Below, one piece after another: positions 1-8,481 of a DNA stretch of 17,282 nucleotides. Every line of letters begins with the position of its first letter. Position 1 is the stretch's first letter. The position numbers and the translations under genes were made by a program. A model generated the notes under the pieces. The model had not been told where the DNA came from. It did no database searches and worked only from the letters and a program-made list of their open reading frames with translations. The stretch is from Planctomycetota bacterium (lineage in GTDB: Bacteria; Planctomycetota; Phycisphaerae; Phycisphaerales; SM1A02): contig QWPU01000023.1 in NCBI GenBank assembly GCA_003671065.1, positions 1 to 17,282 on the forward strand. The letters run 5' to 3'.

Positions 1-117
1 GTGCCCGCCGATCACGCACAACGCGCCGCGCTTGAAAACGCCGCGCATACCTGCCCAGTGCACGCGAGTTTGCACCCTGACATCGACGCGCCGATCGTGT
101 TTGTCTACACAGGTTGA
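1..117 (+). CDS. OsmC-family peroxiredoxin, C-terminal fragment (5' end outside window)
   Basis: Frame 1 is open from the first base to a TGA at 115-117 and gives 38 residues ending in the stretch LENAAHTCPVHASLHPD followed by a hydrophobic beta-strand-like end. A Cys in a CPVH context near the C-terminus, followed by 'LHPDI', is typical of the OsmC/Ohr superfamily, where this is one of the two redox Cys that reduce organic hydroperoxides. The N-terminal domain with the other Cys lies outside the window, so the subfamily (OsmC, Ohr or YhfA-like) cannot be decided. The gene ends 18 bases before the convergent hmgA stop, with no clear terminator between. The family call comes from the motif and its position near the end; there is no start codon to evaluate. 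Confidence 0.72.
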   Translation: MPADHAQRAALENAAHTCPVHASLHPDIDAPIVFVYTG

Positions 118-135
118 GCGCGCGCGAGCCACTCG

Positions 136-1422
136 TCAGCGAGAAAATGTCGGACCAGTCGGCGTGATGAGTCGCTTGAAGTGTTCGTCCTTCACGCTCA
201 AATCCTTCCGGCTCAAATCCTTCCAGCTGTTGGGATACGCGCCATCATCAAGCGCAATCGCTTCCTTCGTCGGCATGAGCGGACGAAATGTGTCGCACAT
301 GATCGCGAGCTCGTCAGTGTGCGTCTTGCCAAGCGACTGTTCAATTGTGCCTGGATGCGGTCCGTGCGGAATTCCAAGCGGATGCAATGAGATCGAACCA
401 ACTTCGATGCCGCGACGCGCTTTGTAGTTTCCAGCCGCGTAGTACATCACTTCATCACTGTCGATGTTCGAGTGGTTGTACGGAATCGGAATCGCCTTCG
501 GATGAAAGTCGAGTGGCCGCGGACAAAACGCGCAGATGACAAAGTTGTGCGCCTCAAACACTTGATGAATCGGCGGCGGCAAATGCACCATGCCAACGAG
601 CGGTTGGAATTCCAATGCGTTGAAGCAGTAGGGGTAGTAGCAGCCGTCCCAGCCAATGACATCGAGCGGGTGATAGTCGAAGTCGTAACTGTGCATGCGA
701 TTGAGCGCCTTGATGCGCACTTCAAAGCTCCCGCGCTCGTCGTAACTCAGCGGCATGTGCGGCACACGAAGATCGCGCTCGCAATACGGCGCGTCCTCAA
801 GAAACTGCGAGGTCTTCTTCGACACATAGCGCGCAGGCGGAAGCACATGCGAGCCATTCACCGCTTCAAAACAGACGAATTTGCCGTACGGCATGTCGGT
901 CTGCGTGGTGTCGGTGGGTCGATCACTGTCGGCAAGACGATCAAACTCCATCGAGTAAATGGTGCCGCGCGGAATCACAATGAAGTCATGCGGCTTGAAC
1001 GCGAGCGTGCCAAAAAGCGAGCGCACGAATCCTGTGCCGAAGTGGATGTACAAACACTCATCGCCTTGCGCGTTCTTGAAGTGATACGCCATCTGCTCCG
1101 CTGGTTGGCAGAGCGACATCTCGACATCGGCGTTACCAAGAATCACACGCCGACCACTCACAGGATCACCCTTGGCTGTGAACTTCCATGATTGCAGATG
1201 GCGCATGCGCAGCACATCAGTCTCAACATACTCGGGCGCGGTGGAATGGAGCGCTCTCCAACCACTCACCTGCGTTGGTGGATGAATGTGATAGAGCGTG
1301 CTACTTGGACCCGCGAAGCCTTCGGTGCCGAAGACCTCTTCGCTGTAGAGCGCGCCATCGGGACGAAGGAATTGGATGTGTCGCTTGCTTGGCACTTCGC
1401 CGCGTTGAATGTAGTAGGGCAT
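136..1422 (-). CDS. hmgA: Homogentisate 1,2-dioxygenase
   Basis: A 428-residue protein that should open the ring of homogentisate with O2 to give maleylacetoacetate, using one non-haem Fe(II), in the cytoplasm. The N-terminus (YYIQRGEVPSKRHIQF, then SEEVFGTEGFAGPSS and YHIHPPTQV) is characteristic of the family. The cupin-like C-terminal half holds the likely iron-binding region, around H317 and E324 (YNHSNIDSDEVMYY) and H353 (IPHGPHPGT); these assignments are by analogy. The length is close to the usual 430-440. The start at 1422 is followed directly by the conserved N-terminus. The gene is third in the phhA-hppD-hmgA operon, 30 bases after the hppD stop. Near the C-terminus a 15-bp tandem duplication encodes KDLSR-KDLSV. 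No fumarylacetoacetate hydrolase or maleylacetoacetate isomerase gene is visible here. Confidence 0.95.
   Translation of the reverse strand: MPYYIQRGEVPSKRHIQFLRPDGALYSEEVFGTEGFAGPSSTLYHIHPPTQVSGWRALHSTAPEYVETDVLRMRHLQSWKFTAKGDPVSGRRVILGNADVEMSLCQPAEQMAYHFKNAQGDECLYIHFGTGFVRSLFGTLAFKPHDFIVIPRGTIYSMEFDRLADSDRPTDTTQTDMPYGKFVCFEAVNGSHVLPPARYVSKKTSQFLEDAPYCERDLRVPHMPLSYDERGSFEVRIKALNRMHSYDFDYHPLDVIGWDGCYYPYCFNALEFQPLVGMVHLPPPIHQVFEAHNFVICAFCPRPLDFHPKAIPIPYNHSNIDSDEVMYYAAGNYKARRGIEVGSISLHPLGIPHGPHPGTIEQSLGKTHTDELAIMCDTFRPLMPTKEAIALDDGAYPNSWKDLSRKDLSVKDEHFKRLITPTGPTFSR
196..224. repeat. 15-bp tandem duplication in the hmgA 3' end
   Basis: GCTCAAATCCTTCC occurs at 196-209 and again at 211-224, a 15-base period that encodes KDLS-R-KDLS in the HmgA C-terminus. 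It is in frame and near the end of the protein, so it is probably harmless. Confidence 0.85.
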
Positions 1423-1452
1423 GCGTTGATCTTTCGTTGCGAGAGAGAGTGG

Positions 1453-2637
1453 TTAGAGATTGCCGCGACGATCTTGTTCAAGCTCGAGGCTTTCGAACAA
1501 TGCACGGAAATTGCCTTTGCCAAAGCTCTGAGAGCCTCGACGACAGATGACTTCAATAAACAGCGTGGGCCGATCTTGCAGCGGCATGGTGAACAATTGA
1601 AGTAAGTAGCCTTCGTCGTCCGCATCGACAAGGATGCCGAGTTCTTTGATGCGACGATGATCTTCCGTGACCTTCGCGTTCAACTCGCCTTCGACTCGGT
1701 CCCACACCTTTTCGTAGTAGGTGTCGGGAAGACGGAGGAAGTCGACGCCGCGGCGACGAAGTTCCGTGACGGTTTCGAGCGCATCATTGCAGCGAAACGC
1801 AAGATGCTGGATGCCCGCGACGCCCTTGGTGTAGTCGAGATACTCCTGCACTTGACTCTTGCGTTTGCCGTGGGCTGGCTCGTTGATGGGAATCTTGATG
1901 AGACCAGAACCCGAGTCCATCACTTTCGACATGAGCGCGGAGTACTCGGTGGAAATGTCCTGATCATCGAAGTGCTTGAACAATGCAAAGCCCAGCACTT
2001 CGGAGTACCACTGCACCCAACGATTCATCTCGCCAAGCCCGACATTGCCAACGCAGTGATCAAGGCATTCGAGACCGCATGGATGTTCGATGTTGAACTG
2101 ATTGAGCGTGAATTCTTTGGCGCGCGCGTAACTCGGCATGAACACGCCGCCCGCCTTCACCTTTGAGAGTTCGTAGCCGCCGCGCCGCGACACAAATGTG
2201 TGAATACAGCGGCCAAAGGTGCGAATCGCCGCGGTGGTGACGGTGCCCGTGGCATCAGTGACTTGGATCGGTTCATGCTCGCTGATCGCGCCGTTCTTCA
2301 CAGCTTGTTGCCACGAGAGTGCCGCGTCGCGCACCGTGAAGGCGATGTCTTTCACGCCGTCGCCGAAGCGCGCCACCTCTTGACACGCAGGGTGCTCTTC
2401 GTGCAAACCACTGGTGAGAATGAGCCGGATGTTGCCTTGACGCAACAGATACGACGCTTCCGAACGCGAGCCTGTGGTGAGGTCGCTGTACTGCTCGATT
2501 TTGAAACCGAAAGTGTGCGCATAGAAGTAGGCAGCTTGCTTGGCGTTGCCGACATACATGCGCACCGAATCAATGTCGGTCAGCGCAAGAGGATCTGTGG
2601 TGCGCATGGCGCTGGTGATAGGAAGAGCGGTGGTCAT
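1453..2637 (-). CDS. hppD: 4-hydroxyphenylpyruvate dioxygenase
   Basis: A 394-residue two-domain VOC-fold enzyme that converts 4-hydroxyphenylpyruvate to homogentisate with O2 and Fe(II). The expected facial triad is visible: H194 in CLDHCVGNV, H278 in GIQHLAFRCND and E362 in TLFIEVICRRG. The C-terminal signature GKGNFRALFESLELEQ is intact, as needed for the closing helix over the active site. The length matches eukaryote-like and long bacterial HPPDs. Met1 (2637) is preferred over Met11 because its ATG overlaps the phhA stop as ATGA, a translational-coupling junction. The substrate would come from tyrosine by an aminotransferase that is not in this window. It is the second gene of the phenylalanine/tyrosine degradation operon, and hmgA acts on its product. 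Confidence 0.96.
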   Translation of the reverse strand: MTTALPITSAMRTTDPLALTDIDSVRMYVGNAKQAAYFYAHTFGFKIEQYSDLTTGSRSEASYLLRQGNIRLILTSGLHEEHPACQEVARFGDGVKDIAFTVRDAALSWQQAVKNGAISEHEPIQVTDATGTVTTAAIRTFGRCIHTFVSRRGGYELSKVKAGGVFMPSYARAKEFTLNQFNIEHPCGLECLDHCVGNVGLGEMNRWVQWYSEVLGFALFKHFDDQDISTEYSALMSKVMDSGSGLIKIPINEPAHGKRKSQVQEYLDYTKGVAGIQHLAFRCNDALETVTELRRRGVDFLRLPDTYYEKVWDRVEGELNAKVTEDHRRIKELGILVDADDEGYLLQLFTMPLQDRPTLFIEVICRRGSQSFGKGNFRALFESLELEQDRRGNL

Positions 2638-3548
2638 GTATGAGCTCCAGAAACTGGTGCGATGGCGCTTTCACGCACAACCGCGGCGTAGGTGCGCATC
2701 GCGTCGCGCAGTTCATCAAACGAATCAAGAACGAAGAGTGTTGGTTGGTAGTGATCGATTTCGAAGGGCGTTGAGCACGCTTCGTGCAGATCGAAAGGGC
2801 GTCGATCAACATCAGTCGATACCAAGCAATGCCGCGATTCGCCTGGTGAACTGATGAGTCCTGCGCCATAGACGCGCAGCGCGCCGCGTTCGCGAATCAA
2901 TCCGAACTCAACGGTGTACCAGAAGAGTCGCGCGAGTCGCTCCGTATGTTGCGCATCGGCAACGAGCGCCGCTTGGCCGTATTCCTGCAGGAAATCAGCA
3001 AACGAAGGATCCGCGTGCAGGGGCACATGGCCAAACACATCGTGAAAAATGTCGGGCTCGGGGAGATAGTCGATGCGCTCTTTGGTGCGGATGAACACGG
3101 TTGTCGGAAACTCGCGCTGCGCCAAACACGCGAAGAACGGGCGCGCAGAAATGTAGCCAGGCACAGCGCGCGACTGCCAGCCTGTCAGTCGTCGCAAATT
3201 TGTGTTGATGATGCGCAAGTCGGGAATCGCATCGGGTCCAAGCCCAATCGCGCGCGCGCCACGAAGCCACACTTCGCTCGCATGAGCTTCGAGATGATCA
3301 TGTTGGCGTCGATAGAGTTCACGCCACACCTGTTGATCAGCACCTGAATAGCCCTCATAGTGCTGATCGATGTACATGCCGCTTGGGTTAGTGAAACCAG
3401 GCTCACCGAAATGCAACGCATACTCCGTGGCCGCGTTTGCTTGCGCGCCATCAAGCATCGCGCGCGAAAGGCTGTAGGCGGATGCGGCATCAGCGCGCAT
3501 CGCGGCTGCATCGTCGGCCTGTCCGTTGATCTGCTGAGGGTTTGTCAT
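2634..3548 (-). CDS. phhA: Phenylalanine 4-monooxygenase (aromatic amino acid hydroxylase)
   Basis: With the start at 3548 the protein has 304 residues and should hydroxylate phenylalanine to tyrosine using O2, tetrahydrobiopterin and Fe(II). The catalytic core motif PDIFHDVFGHVPL carries the iron ligands H169 and H174, and E214 in WYTVEFGL is the third ligand. There is no ACT regulatory domain, as usual for bacterial PhhA. A GTG further upstream (3581) would add 11 residues. The ATG at 3548 is preferred because a GGAAA sequence sits 6 bases ahead and the added residues are not family-like. It is the first gene of an operon with hppD (4-base ATGA overlap) and hmgA. No pterin-carbinolamine dehydratase gene (phhB) is seen nearby, so cofactor recycling must be encoded elsewhere. 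Confidence 0.94.
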   Translation of the reverse strand: MTNPQQINGQADDAAAMRADAASAYSLSRAMLDGAQANAATEYALHFGEPGFTNPSGMYIDQHYEGYSGADQQVWRELYRRQHDHLEAHASEVWLRGARAIGLGPDAIPDLRIINTNLRRLTGWQSRAVPGYISARPFFACLAQREFPTTVFIRTKERIDYLPEPDIFHDVFGHVPLHADPSFADFLQEYGQAALVADAQHTERLARLFWYTVEFGLIRERGALRVYGAGLISSPGESRHCLVSTDVDRRPFDLHEACSTPFEIDHYQPTLFVLDSFDELRDAMRTYAAVVRESAIAPVSGAHT

Positions 3549-3593
3549 GGTGAGTTTCCAAGGCTGAACGCCGTCAGGCACGAGACAACGATC

Positions 3594-3621
3594 AAGATAT
3601 CAGGATATCTCGAATAGGCAA
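3594..3621 (-). promoter_or_regulatory. Candidate phhA-hppD-hmgA promoter with embedded palindrome
   Basis: On the minus strand a -35-like TTGCCT (3621-3616) is separated by 16 bases from a -10-like TATCTT (3599-3594), 46 bases ahead of the phhA ATG. A perfect inverted repeat, AGATATC-AG-GATATCT (3595-3610), fills most of the spacer and overlaps the -10 element, which fits a repressor operator. It also lies between the divergent phhA and DUF2071 genes and could serve both. The spacing of its arms differs from the GGAT-N6-ATCC sites elsewhere in the window, so another regulator is likely. The palindrome is seen directly; its function is inferred. Confidence 0.45.
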
Positions 3622-3698
3622 GAGCCCTCGGTGTGTAAGCGGGAATATGCCGACCTCATCGGACTCGCCGTACCCTGCGTCGCGTTCTGAGGACATGC

Positions 3699-4442
3699 AT
3701 GTCTCATTCCGCTCTCGCCCTCACTCATCACCGTCCTTGGCCGTTCCCATCGGGACCTTGGTCAATTGCCATGGAGTGGAATGATCTCGCGTTTCTGCAT
3801 TGGCGCGTGGACGCGAAGAAGATCCAGGCGTTGCTGCCTGAAGGTCTCGAACTCGAAATGTGTGATGGTTCCGCGTGGCTTGGCGTTGTGCCGTTTCGCA
3901 TGGAACGGACTCGTGCGCGCTGGTTTCCGCCGATTCCGAGCGCGCACACTTTTCCCGAACTCAATGTGCGGACCTATGTGCGATGCGCAGGCAAGAGCGG
4001 TGTGTGGTTCTTCAGTCTTGATGCGGCAAGTCGTCTGGCAGTGGAGGGCGCGCGGGTTTTGTTTGGATTGCCGTATTTTTCGGCGCGAATGAATTGCGTA
4101 CGGCGCGACGACAGCATTATGTATGACAGCGAACGATGCGATCGACGCGCGCCGAGTGCAGCGTTTCATGCGAGTTGGCGCGCGTGCGGCGAGTGCAGCG
4201 TTTCTGCGCCCGGAACGCTCGAGCATTTCTTGACGGAGCGCTATTGCCTCTATTCCGTCCGTCGTGGTTCACTGCTGCGCGGTGATGTTGCGCATGTGCC
4301 GTGGCAAGTCGGGCCAGTGGAACTGAGTCTTACGAAATGCACGATGACGCGGTTGCTTGGCATTGACCTTGCTAGACCGCCTGAGTCGTCCCTCATTGCG
4401 CGATCGATGCAGGTGCTGGCGTGGACTCCGCGGGCGGTGTGA
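3699..4442 (+). CDS. DUF2071 (YqjF-like) family protein
   Basis: A 247-residue protein with the hallmarks of the DUF2071 family: an early 'W..LAFLHWRVD...IQALLPEGLELEMCDGSAWLGVVPFRM' block, then FPELNVRTYVR and GVWFFSLDA, and a late RYCLYSV...GDVAHVPW block. The family is related to acetoacetate decarboxylase-like folds, but no reaction has been established and none is claimed here. No signal peptide or membrane segment is evident. The start at 3699 has a GAGGA ribosome binding site 5 bases upstream; an ATG at 3695 is in another frame. The gene is divergent from phhA and its last 50 bases overlap the convergent ccoS. Nothing in the sequence links it functionally to either operon. Confidence 0.88.
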   Translation: MSHSALALTHHRPWPFPSGPWSIAMEWNDLAFLHWRVDAKKIQALLPEGLELEMCDGSAWLGVVPFRMERTRARWFPPIPSAHTFPELNVRTYVRCAGKSGVWFFSLDAASRLAVEGARVLFGLPYFSARMNCVRRDDSIMYDSERCDRRAPSAAFHASWRACGECSVSAPGTLEHFLTERYCLYSVRRGSLLRGDVAHVPWQVGPVELSLTKCTMTRLLGIDLARPPESSLIARSMQVLAWTPRAV

Positions 4443-4596
4443 GCGGCGAAACTGCTGGAAATTCAGGGTGAATCGCGCGATGAGCTGGTCCATCGAGGTC
4501 GTCAAATTGTCCGCTGCGCGCGGCCCACACAAACGCAGCGATGAAGGCTGCGCCAACTGCGATGCCGATGGGCACGGCGAAGTAGAGCAGTTCCAT
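4393..4596 (-). CDS. ccoS: cbb3 oxidase maturation protein CcoS
   Basis: A 67-residue small membrane protein with one N-terminal transmembrane helix (about residues 5-26) followed directly by the CcoS signature ARSGQFDDLDGPAHRAI. CcoS is needed to insert haem and copper cofactors into the CcoN subunit. It is the last gene of the cco operon, and its ATG overlaps the ccoI stop by one base (TGATG). Its 3' end overlaps the convergent DUF2071 gene by 50 bases, so its C-terminal Pro/Ala-rich tail is encoded antisense to that gene. The length is at the long end for CcoS, because of that tail. Confidence 0.93.
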   Translation of the reverse strand: MELLYFAVPIGIAVGAAFIAAFVWAARSGQFDDLDGPAHRAIHPEFPAVSPLTPPAESTPAPASIAQ

Positions 4597-7142
4597 CAGT
4601 GTGTCTCCGATGTCGCACTCGTTGCGAGTGAAGCGCGGATACTCGAAAGTCCAAGTTGCGCATCGCTTGGCGCGCGTGCTCCACGCAAGCTCGTCACTAG
4701 GACTGTGAGTCCTGAGAGCGGCATGAGAATGGATGCGACGATTGGATTCACAAAGCCAAAGAACGCGAGCACTGCACCCAAGGCGTTGTAAGCGACTGAG
4801 AGCGCGAGATTGAGATGAATTGTCTGCATTGTGCAGCGCGCTGTTCCAAGAAGCCGAGCGAGTGGCGCGAGACCTTCACCCGACAAACACGCGTCGGCCG
4901 TAGTCGTCGCACTCTGCGCTCCGCCCCGCACTGCGACGCCACAGTCGGCAGCAGCGAGCGCGGCGAGATCGTTGATGCCGTCGCCGACCATGACGGTTGG
5001 TCGCGCGAGCGAAGGGTCGCTTACGAGAAGCAACTTCGCTTCAGGTGTCAGTTCACCGTGGATCTCATGGGCTTCGAGTCCAACCTTGCGTCCAATGTCA
5101 AGCGCGACTGCGGCATGATCACCGCTAGCCAAATGAATCGCCCAGCCGCGCGAGCGAAGTGCGGCGATGGTTGCGCGCGCATCAGTTCGAATCGCATCAC
5201 CGACTCCAATCAGCGCAATGACGCAATCACCTCTCGCAACGAATACAGGCGAAATACCCGCAGCAGCAAAGGCATTTGCGCGTTGTGTGAAGTGGTCAGG
5301 CACAGTCATCTGCGCACGATGCATGAGTTGAAGCGATCCAACTGCGACACGCCCACGAAGGCCCACGCCTTCGACACCTGAGCCTGCGTGTTCAATGATG
5401 TTGTCGAGTGATTCGAGTTGCGCACTGGAGCCCGCCGCATTGATGAGCGCGCGAGCGATCGGATGGACGCTGCTGCGCTCAAGTTGCGCTGCTAACGCAA
5501 TCGCTGATGCGTCGCCTTCGATCTCAACAACTTCAGGTTGTCCGCGCGTGATAGTGCCTGTTTTATCGAGAATAACAGTGCCCACGCGAGCAAGTCGCTC
5601 AAGCGTGTCGCCGCCTTTGATGAGAACGCCGTGACGAGCCGCCGAGCCGATGCCCGCAAGCATGGCAAGCGGCGTCGCAAGGCCAAGCGCGCATGGGCAT
5701 GTCACAACTAGCAACGCGACGGTGCGTGCTGTTGCTTCGAAGCCACCGATGCGCGGCCACCAAAACACAATCGTGCACGCCGCAGTGATGAGCACGGTCA
5801 TGAGAAACCAACCAGCAATGCGATCAGCAAGCAGACAGATCGGCGCGCGCCGCTTCGATGCTTCGCGCACCAGTTCAAGAATGGATGCTGCGCGAGTATC
5901 GCTGCCAACGCGTGTCACTCGCACGCGCGCTGATCGTTCGAGCGCGCGCGAACCTGCTTCGACCACATCTCCGCAATGACGCAGCACAGGCCGCGATTCG
6001 CCTGTCAAATGCGAGAGATCGAGATGACACGCCTCGCTGACAAGCACTCCATCAGCGCCGAGGAGTTCATGCGCAGGCACTTCAATGAGATCATTCACTT
6101 GAAGTTCATCGACGAACACTTCGCGCGTGTGCGTCTGCGCATCTGCACAGTCCAGCGCGGTTTCAACGCGAAATGCTGTTGCAGGAATGATGTTGAACAA
6201 ACTTTCCACGCGTTGAAGCGCGCGGCGTTGCTGCGAAGTTTGGAGGTAGCGACCGACGAGCAGAAGGAACACGAGCATCGTCGCGCCTTCGCAGTAAATC
6301 GCGCCTGCTCCCAGAATGGTCGACACGATTCCTGCGGCGACAGCACTCGCCAAGCCAAACGCCACAGGAATATCCATGTGGGGCACGCCTGCTCGAATGG
6401 CGGCGATCGCATTGAGAAAGAAGACACGACCTGGCCAAACGAGCGCGAGCATCGCGATCGACACGCTCCACCACTGCAAGAAGATTCGCATCGCGGCGGG
6501 CATCGAATCAATGAGTCCGCCATAGAGGCCGAACGCGAGACCCATCGCGTTGACGGTGAGTCCGCCAGCAGCGCCGAGCGCAATGAGTTGGCGCCGCGTG
6601 CGTTGTCGCTGCGCTGCTTCATCACGAATCGCGCCGACCGCCGAGAGTTGGTATCCGAGTGAATCGAAACTGCGCGCCACGCTTGAGAGCTGCGTTGCAG
6701 CAGGATTCCACGCAAGTTCGACAGCGCTTTCCGCAAGATTCACGCGCGACGCAACGAGTCCAGGCACGATGCGTGGCAGTGATTCAAGCAACCAAATGCA
6801 CGCGCCGCAGTGAAGCCCATCAATGCGAAGACGCGCGCAGGCAACGCCGCCGCGCTGCGAAACATGTGCTTGCGCAAACGCTTCGCGATCAAGGTGTTCA
6901 AATCCACGACCGCTGACGCGCGCAGGAAAATTCTCGCCCTCGCGGCGTTCTTCGCGCGCAGCGAGTTCGTAGTAAGCGGCTAAGCCTGCGTCGTGCAGGG
7001 AGTGCCACACTGCGCGGCAGCCACTGCAACAGAACGGCGTTGGATCAGCAGCGCGCATTTCATGCGATGGAACAGGCAGACCGCAGTGAGCGCAGGCGCA
7101 TGCTGTGTGAGTCAAGGGTGTATTCGCCGCGATCGCAGTCAT
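4596..7142 (-). CDS. ccoI: Copper-translocating P1B-type ATPase CcoI (FixI)
   Basis: An 848-residue Cu-exporting ATPase that supplies copper for the CuB site of cbb3 oxidase. The order of parts is: an N-terminal Cys-rich metal-binding module (C17xxC20 and C38CSGC42), a heavy-metal-associated domain (C112GAC115), transmembrane helices, the actuator TGES (380-383), the membrane CPC motif (482-484), the phosphorylation site DKTGT (526-530, with D526 the phosphorylated residue), the HP nucleotide-binding motif (560-561), and GDGIND (720-725). All key residues are present, so the enzyme should be active. The extra N-terminal Cys module distinguishes CcoI/FixI from CopA. The ATG overlaps the preceding SafE-like gene (ATGA) and the stop overlaps ccoS (TGATG). 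The operon position supports CcoI rather than a copper-tolerance pump. Confidence 0.95.
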   Translation of the reverse strand: MTAIAANTPLTHTACACAHCGLPVPSHEMRAADPTPFCCSGCRAVWHSLHDAGLAAYYELAAREERREGENFPARVSGRGFEHLDREAFAQAHVSQRGGVACARLRIDGLHCGACIWLLESLPRIVPGLVASRVNLAESAVELAWNPAATQLSSVARSFDSLGYQLSAVGAIRDEAAQRQRTRRQLIALGAAGGLTVNAMGLAFGLYGGLIDSMPAAMRIFLQWWSVSIAMLALVWPGRVFFLNAIAAIRAGVPHMDIPVAFGLASAVAAGIVSTILGAGAIYCEGATMLVFLLLVGRYLQTSQQRRALQRVESLFNIIPATAFRVETALDCADAQTHTREVFVDELQVNDLIEVPAHELLGADGVLVSEACHLDLSHLTGESRPVLRHCGDVVEAGSRALERSARVRVTRVGSDTRAASILELVREASKRRAPICLLADRIAGWFLMTVLITAACTIVFWWPRIGGFEATARTVALLVVTCPCALGLATPLAMLAGIGSAARHGVLIKGGDTLERLARVGTVILDKTGTITRGQPEVVEIEGDASAIALAAQLERSSVHPIARALINAAGSSAQLESLDNIIEHAGSGVEGVGLRGRVAVGSLQLMHRAQMTVPDHFTQRANAFAAAGISPVFVARGDCVIALIGVGDAIRTDARATIAALRSRGWAIHLASGDHAAVALDIGRKVGLEAHEIHGELTPEAKLLLVSDPSLARPTVMVGDGINDLAALAAADCGVAVRGGAQSATTTADACLSGEGLAPLARLLGTARCTMQTIHLNLALSVAYNALGAVLAFFGFVNPIVASILMPLSGLTVLVTSLRGARAPSDAQLGLSSIRASLATSATSETH

Positions 7143-7993
7143 GGCGTCGTGCCCTCAACGGTGAAGGCGCTCGAGGCGCTCGTCTCATCGCTCGTCTCAT
7201 CGCTCTTCGCGCAACACGCAGGCGTTTCATCCGCGAGATCTTCAACGCGATGCGTCTGTTGCGTCAGCGCATGCATTACCCCGGGCGCAATCGACGCGCG
7301 ATGCGAGGCAACATCGACACCGACCGCAATCAGCAGTACTGCCATCGCACCTTGAACGAAGCGGCCGAGCGATCCCGCAGCAAGACGAGCGCCGAGCACA
7401 ACCGCTGTAAGCGCAGGCACACTTCCGAGCCAAAACGCAGCCATTACTGCAGCACCGGCCCCAATGCTCGCGCTGCCTGCTGCGACAACAACGAACGCCC
7501 ACAACCATCCGCATGGCAATAGCGGCGTCACGAAGCCAAGTGCTGCGGCGCGCGCATTGGGTGGAAACTTCATCGCGATGAGATGCCATCGTTTCGCAGG
7601 TTCAGCAAGCCACGCGGGCAGTTGGGGAATGCCAATGCGCGCGCCATACAGGCGCAGCAACATGACGAGTCCAATCGATGCAAGCGTGGCACCGGCCACA
7701 ATCGATGCAACTTGTTGAACGCCGACGAGGCTTGCGCCAAGATCCGCAATCGAGCCGAGCGCGCCTGCGATCGCGCCGAGCACGATGTACGAAACGCCGC
7801 GTGCGCACTGGTAAGACATTGCCGCGCCAGCCGCGTTTTTGCTGGAGCGCCCTGAGCTTGAGCAACTCAGTTTTTCGCTGCTACAAGCGACGAGCGCGAG
7901 CGGTCCACACATTCCAACGCAATGCACGCTGCCTGTAAGACTTGCGATGAGTACTGCGCCAACAAGTGCAAGCGTGGGATCAGCAGCAGTCAT
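7139..7993 (-). CDS. SafE/TauE-like (COG2836-type) membrane protein of the cbb3 operon
   Basis: A 284-residue polytopic protein. Its first transmembrane segment carries HCVGMCG (24-30) and a later one carries GFVTPLLPCGWLW (153-165), the paired Cys/His motifs of the 'sulfite exporter TauE/SafE' group often encoded in cbb3 and cytochrome assembly operons. The family name does not prove sulfite export; a role in copper or thiol handling for oxidase assembly is inferred from its place between ccoH and ccoI. The start at 7993 is chosen over one at 8086 because its ATG overlaps the ccoH stop (ATGA) and the upstream extension is hydrophilic and Arg-rich. The C-terminus is soluble, with a Cys pair (C260, C261) and a 12-bp tandem repeat encoding SDET-SDET-like residues. 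The stop overlaps ccoI by 4 bases. Confidence 0.82.
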   Translation of the reverse strand: MTAADPTLALVGAVLIASLTGSVHCVGMCGPLALVACSSEKLSCSSSGRSSKNAAGAAMSYQCARGVSYIVLGAIAGALGSIADLGASLVGVQQVASIVAGATLASIGLVMLLRLYGARIGIPQLPAWLAEPAKRWHLIAMKFPPNARAAALGFVTPLLPCGWLWAFVVVAAGSASIGAGAAVMAAFWLGSVPALTAVVLGARLAAGSLGRFVQGAMAVLLIAVGVDVASHRASIAPGVMHALTQQTHRVEDLADETPACCAKSDETSDETSASSAFTVEGTTP

Positions 7994-8481
7994 GGTTGCA
8001 CCTGTGCGAGTGTTCGTCGAAAGCGATCGGTGTAGATGTCTTCGCCGCGTTGCACATGAACGCAAAACTCGTAGATTCCCTTGCACGGCACAGAGAATGT
8101 TCCGCTGTATTCACCAGGAAGCGCTTCGATGAGTTTGACTTGTTGACGCAAGTCAGCGTTGGCAAGAGGCACGCACTCCACGGTGATGAGCGCCGCGTCG
8201 ATAGCGTTCGTGTTGCGGTCTTCGATGTGCAGGCGAATGCCGCCGCGCGTGGCATCGATGCGTTCAATCGCGGAAGTCAGCAGCCATCGAAGTCGATCGT
8301 TCGCAGCGGTCTGATCGATTTCGCGTTGGAAATGTGCGGCTTTTTCGTCGTAACCTGGCTCTACGCCAAGCGGATGATTGGCGACAGCGAGGACAACGGT
8401 CAGCGTCCCCAACGACACACTTACAGTGAGTAACACGATGGGCACGAAGATCCAACGACTGGCGATGAGTTTCGACATCAT
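7990..8481 (-). CDS. ccoH: CcoH/FixH family cbb3 oxidase assembly protein
   Basis: A 163-residue protein with one N-terminal transmembrane helix (about residues 11-34) and a periplasmic beta-sandwich-like domain. The helix is followed by HPLGVEPGYDEKAAHFQREID, matching the FixH pattern 'V..dYY.ka..y...i', and the domain ends in a Y.F.V.V..G..Y...F pattern. FixH/CcoH interacts with CcoN during assembly and stabilises the oxidase complex. Two ATGs stand in tandem (8481 and 8478); either start couples to ccoG, whose TGA lies inside this ATGATG. It follows ccoG and precedes the SafE-like gene with a 4-base overlap. Confidence 0.87.
   Translation of the reverse strand: MMSKLIASRWIFVPIVLLTVSVSLGTLTVVLAVANHPLGVEPGYDEKAAHFQREIDQTAANDRLRWLLTSAIERIDATRGGIRLHIEDRNTNAIDAALITVECVPLANADLRQQVKLIEALPGEYSGTFSVPCKGIYEFCVHVQRGEDIYTDRFRRTLAQVQP

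Noticed and set aside
472..1191. A 239-codon open frame on the plus strand
   Set aside because: It is antisense to hmgA, has Arg/His-rich composition typical of a shadow frame, and matches no family.
7177..7207. CGCTCGTCTCAT tandem copies as a mobile element
   Set aside because: Only two to three 12-bp copies, encoding part of a Ser/Asp/Glu-rich tail of the SafE-like protein; simple slippage explains it.
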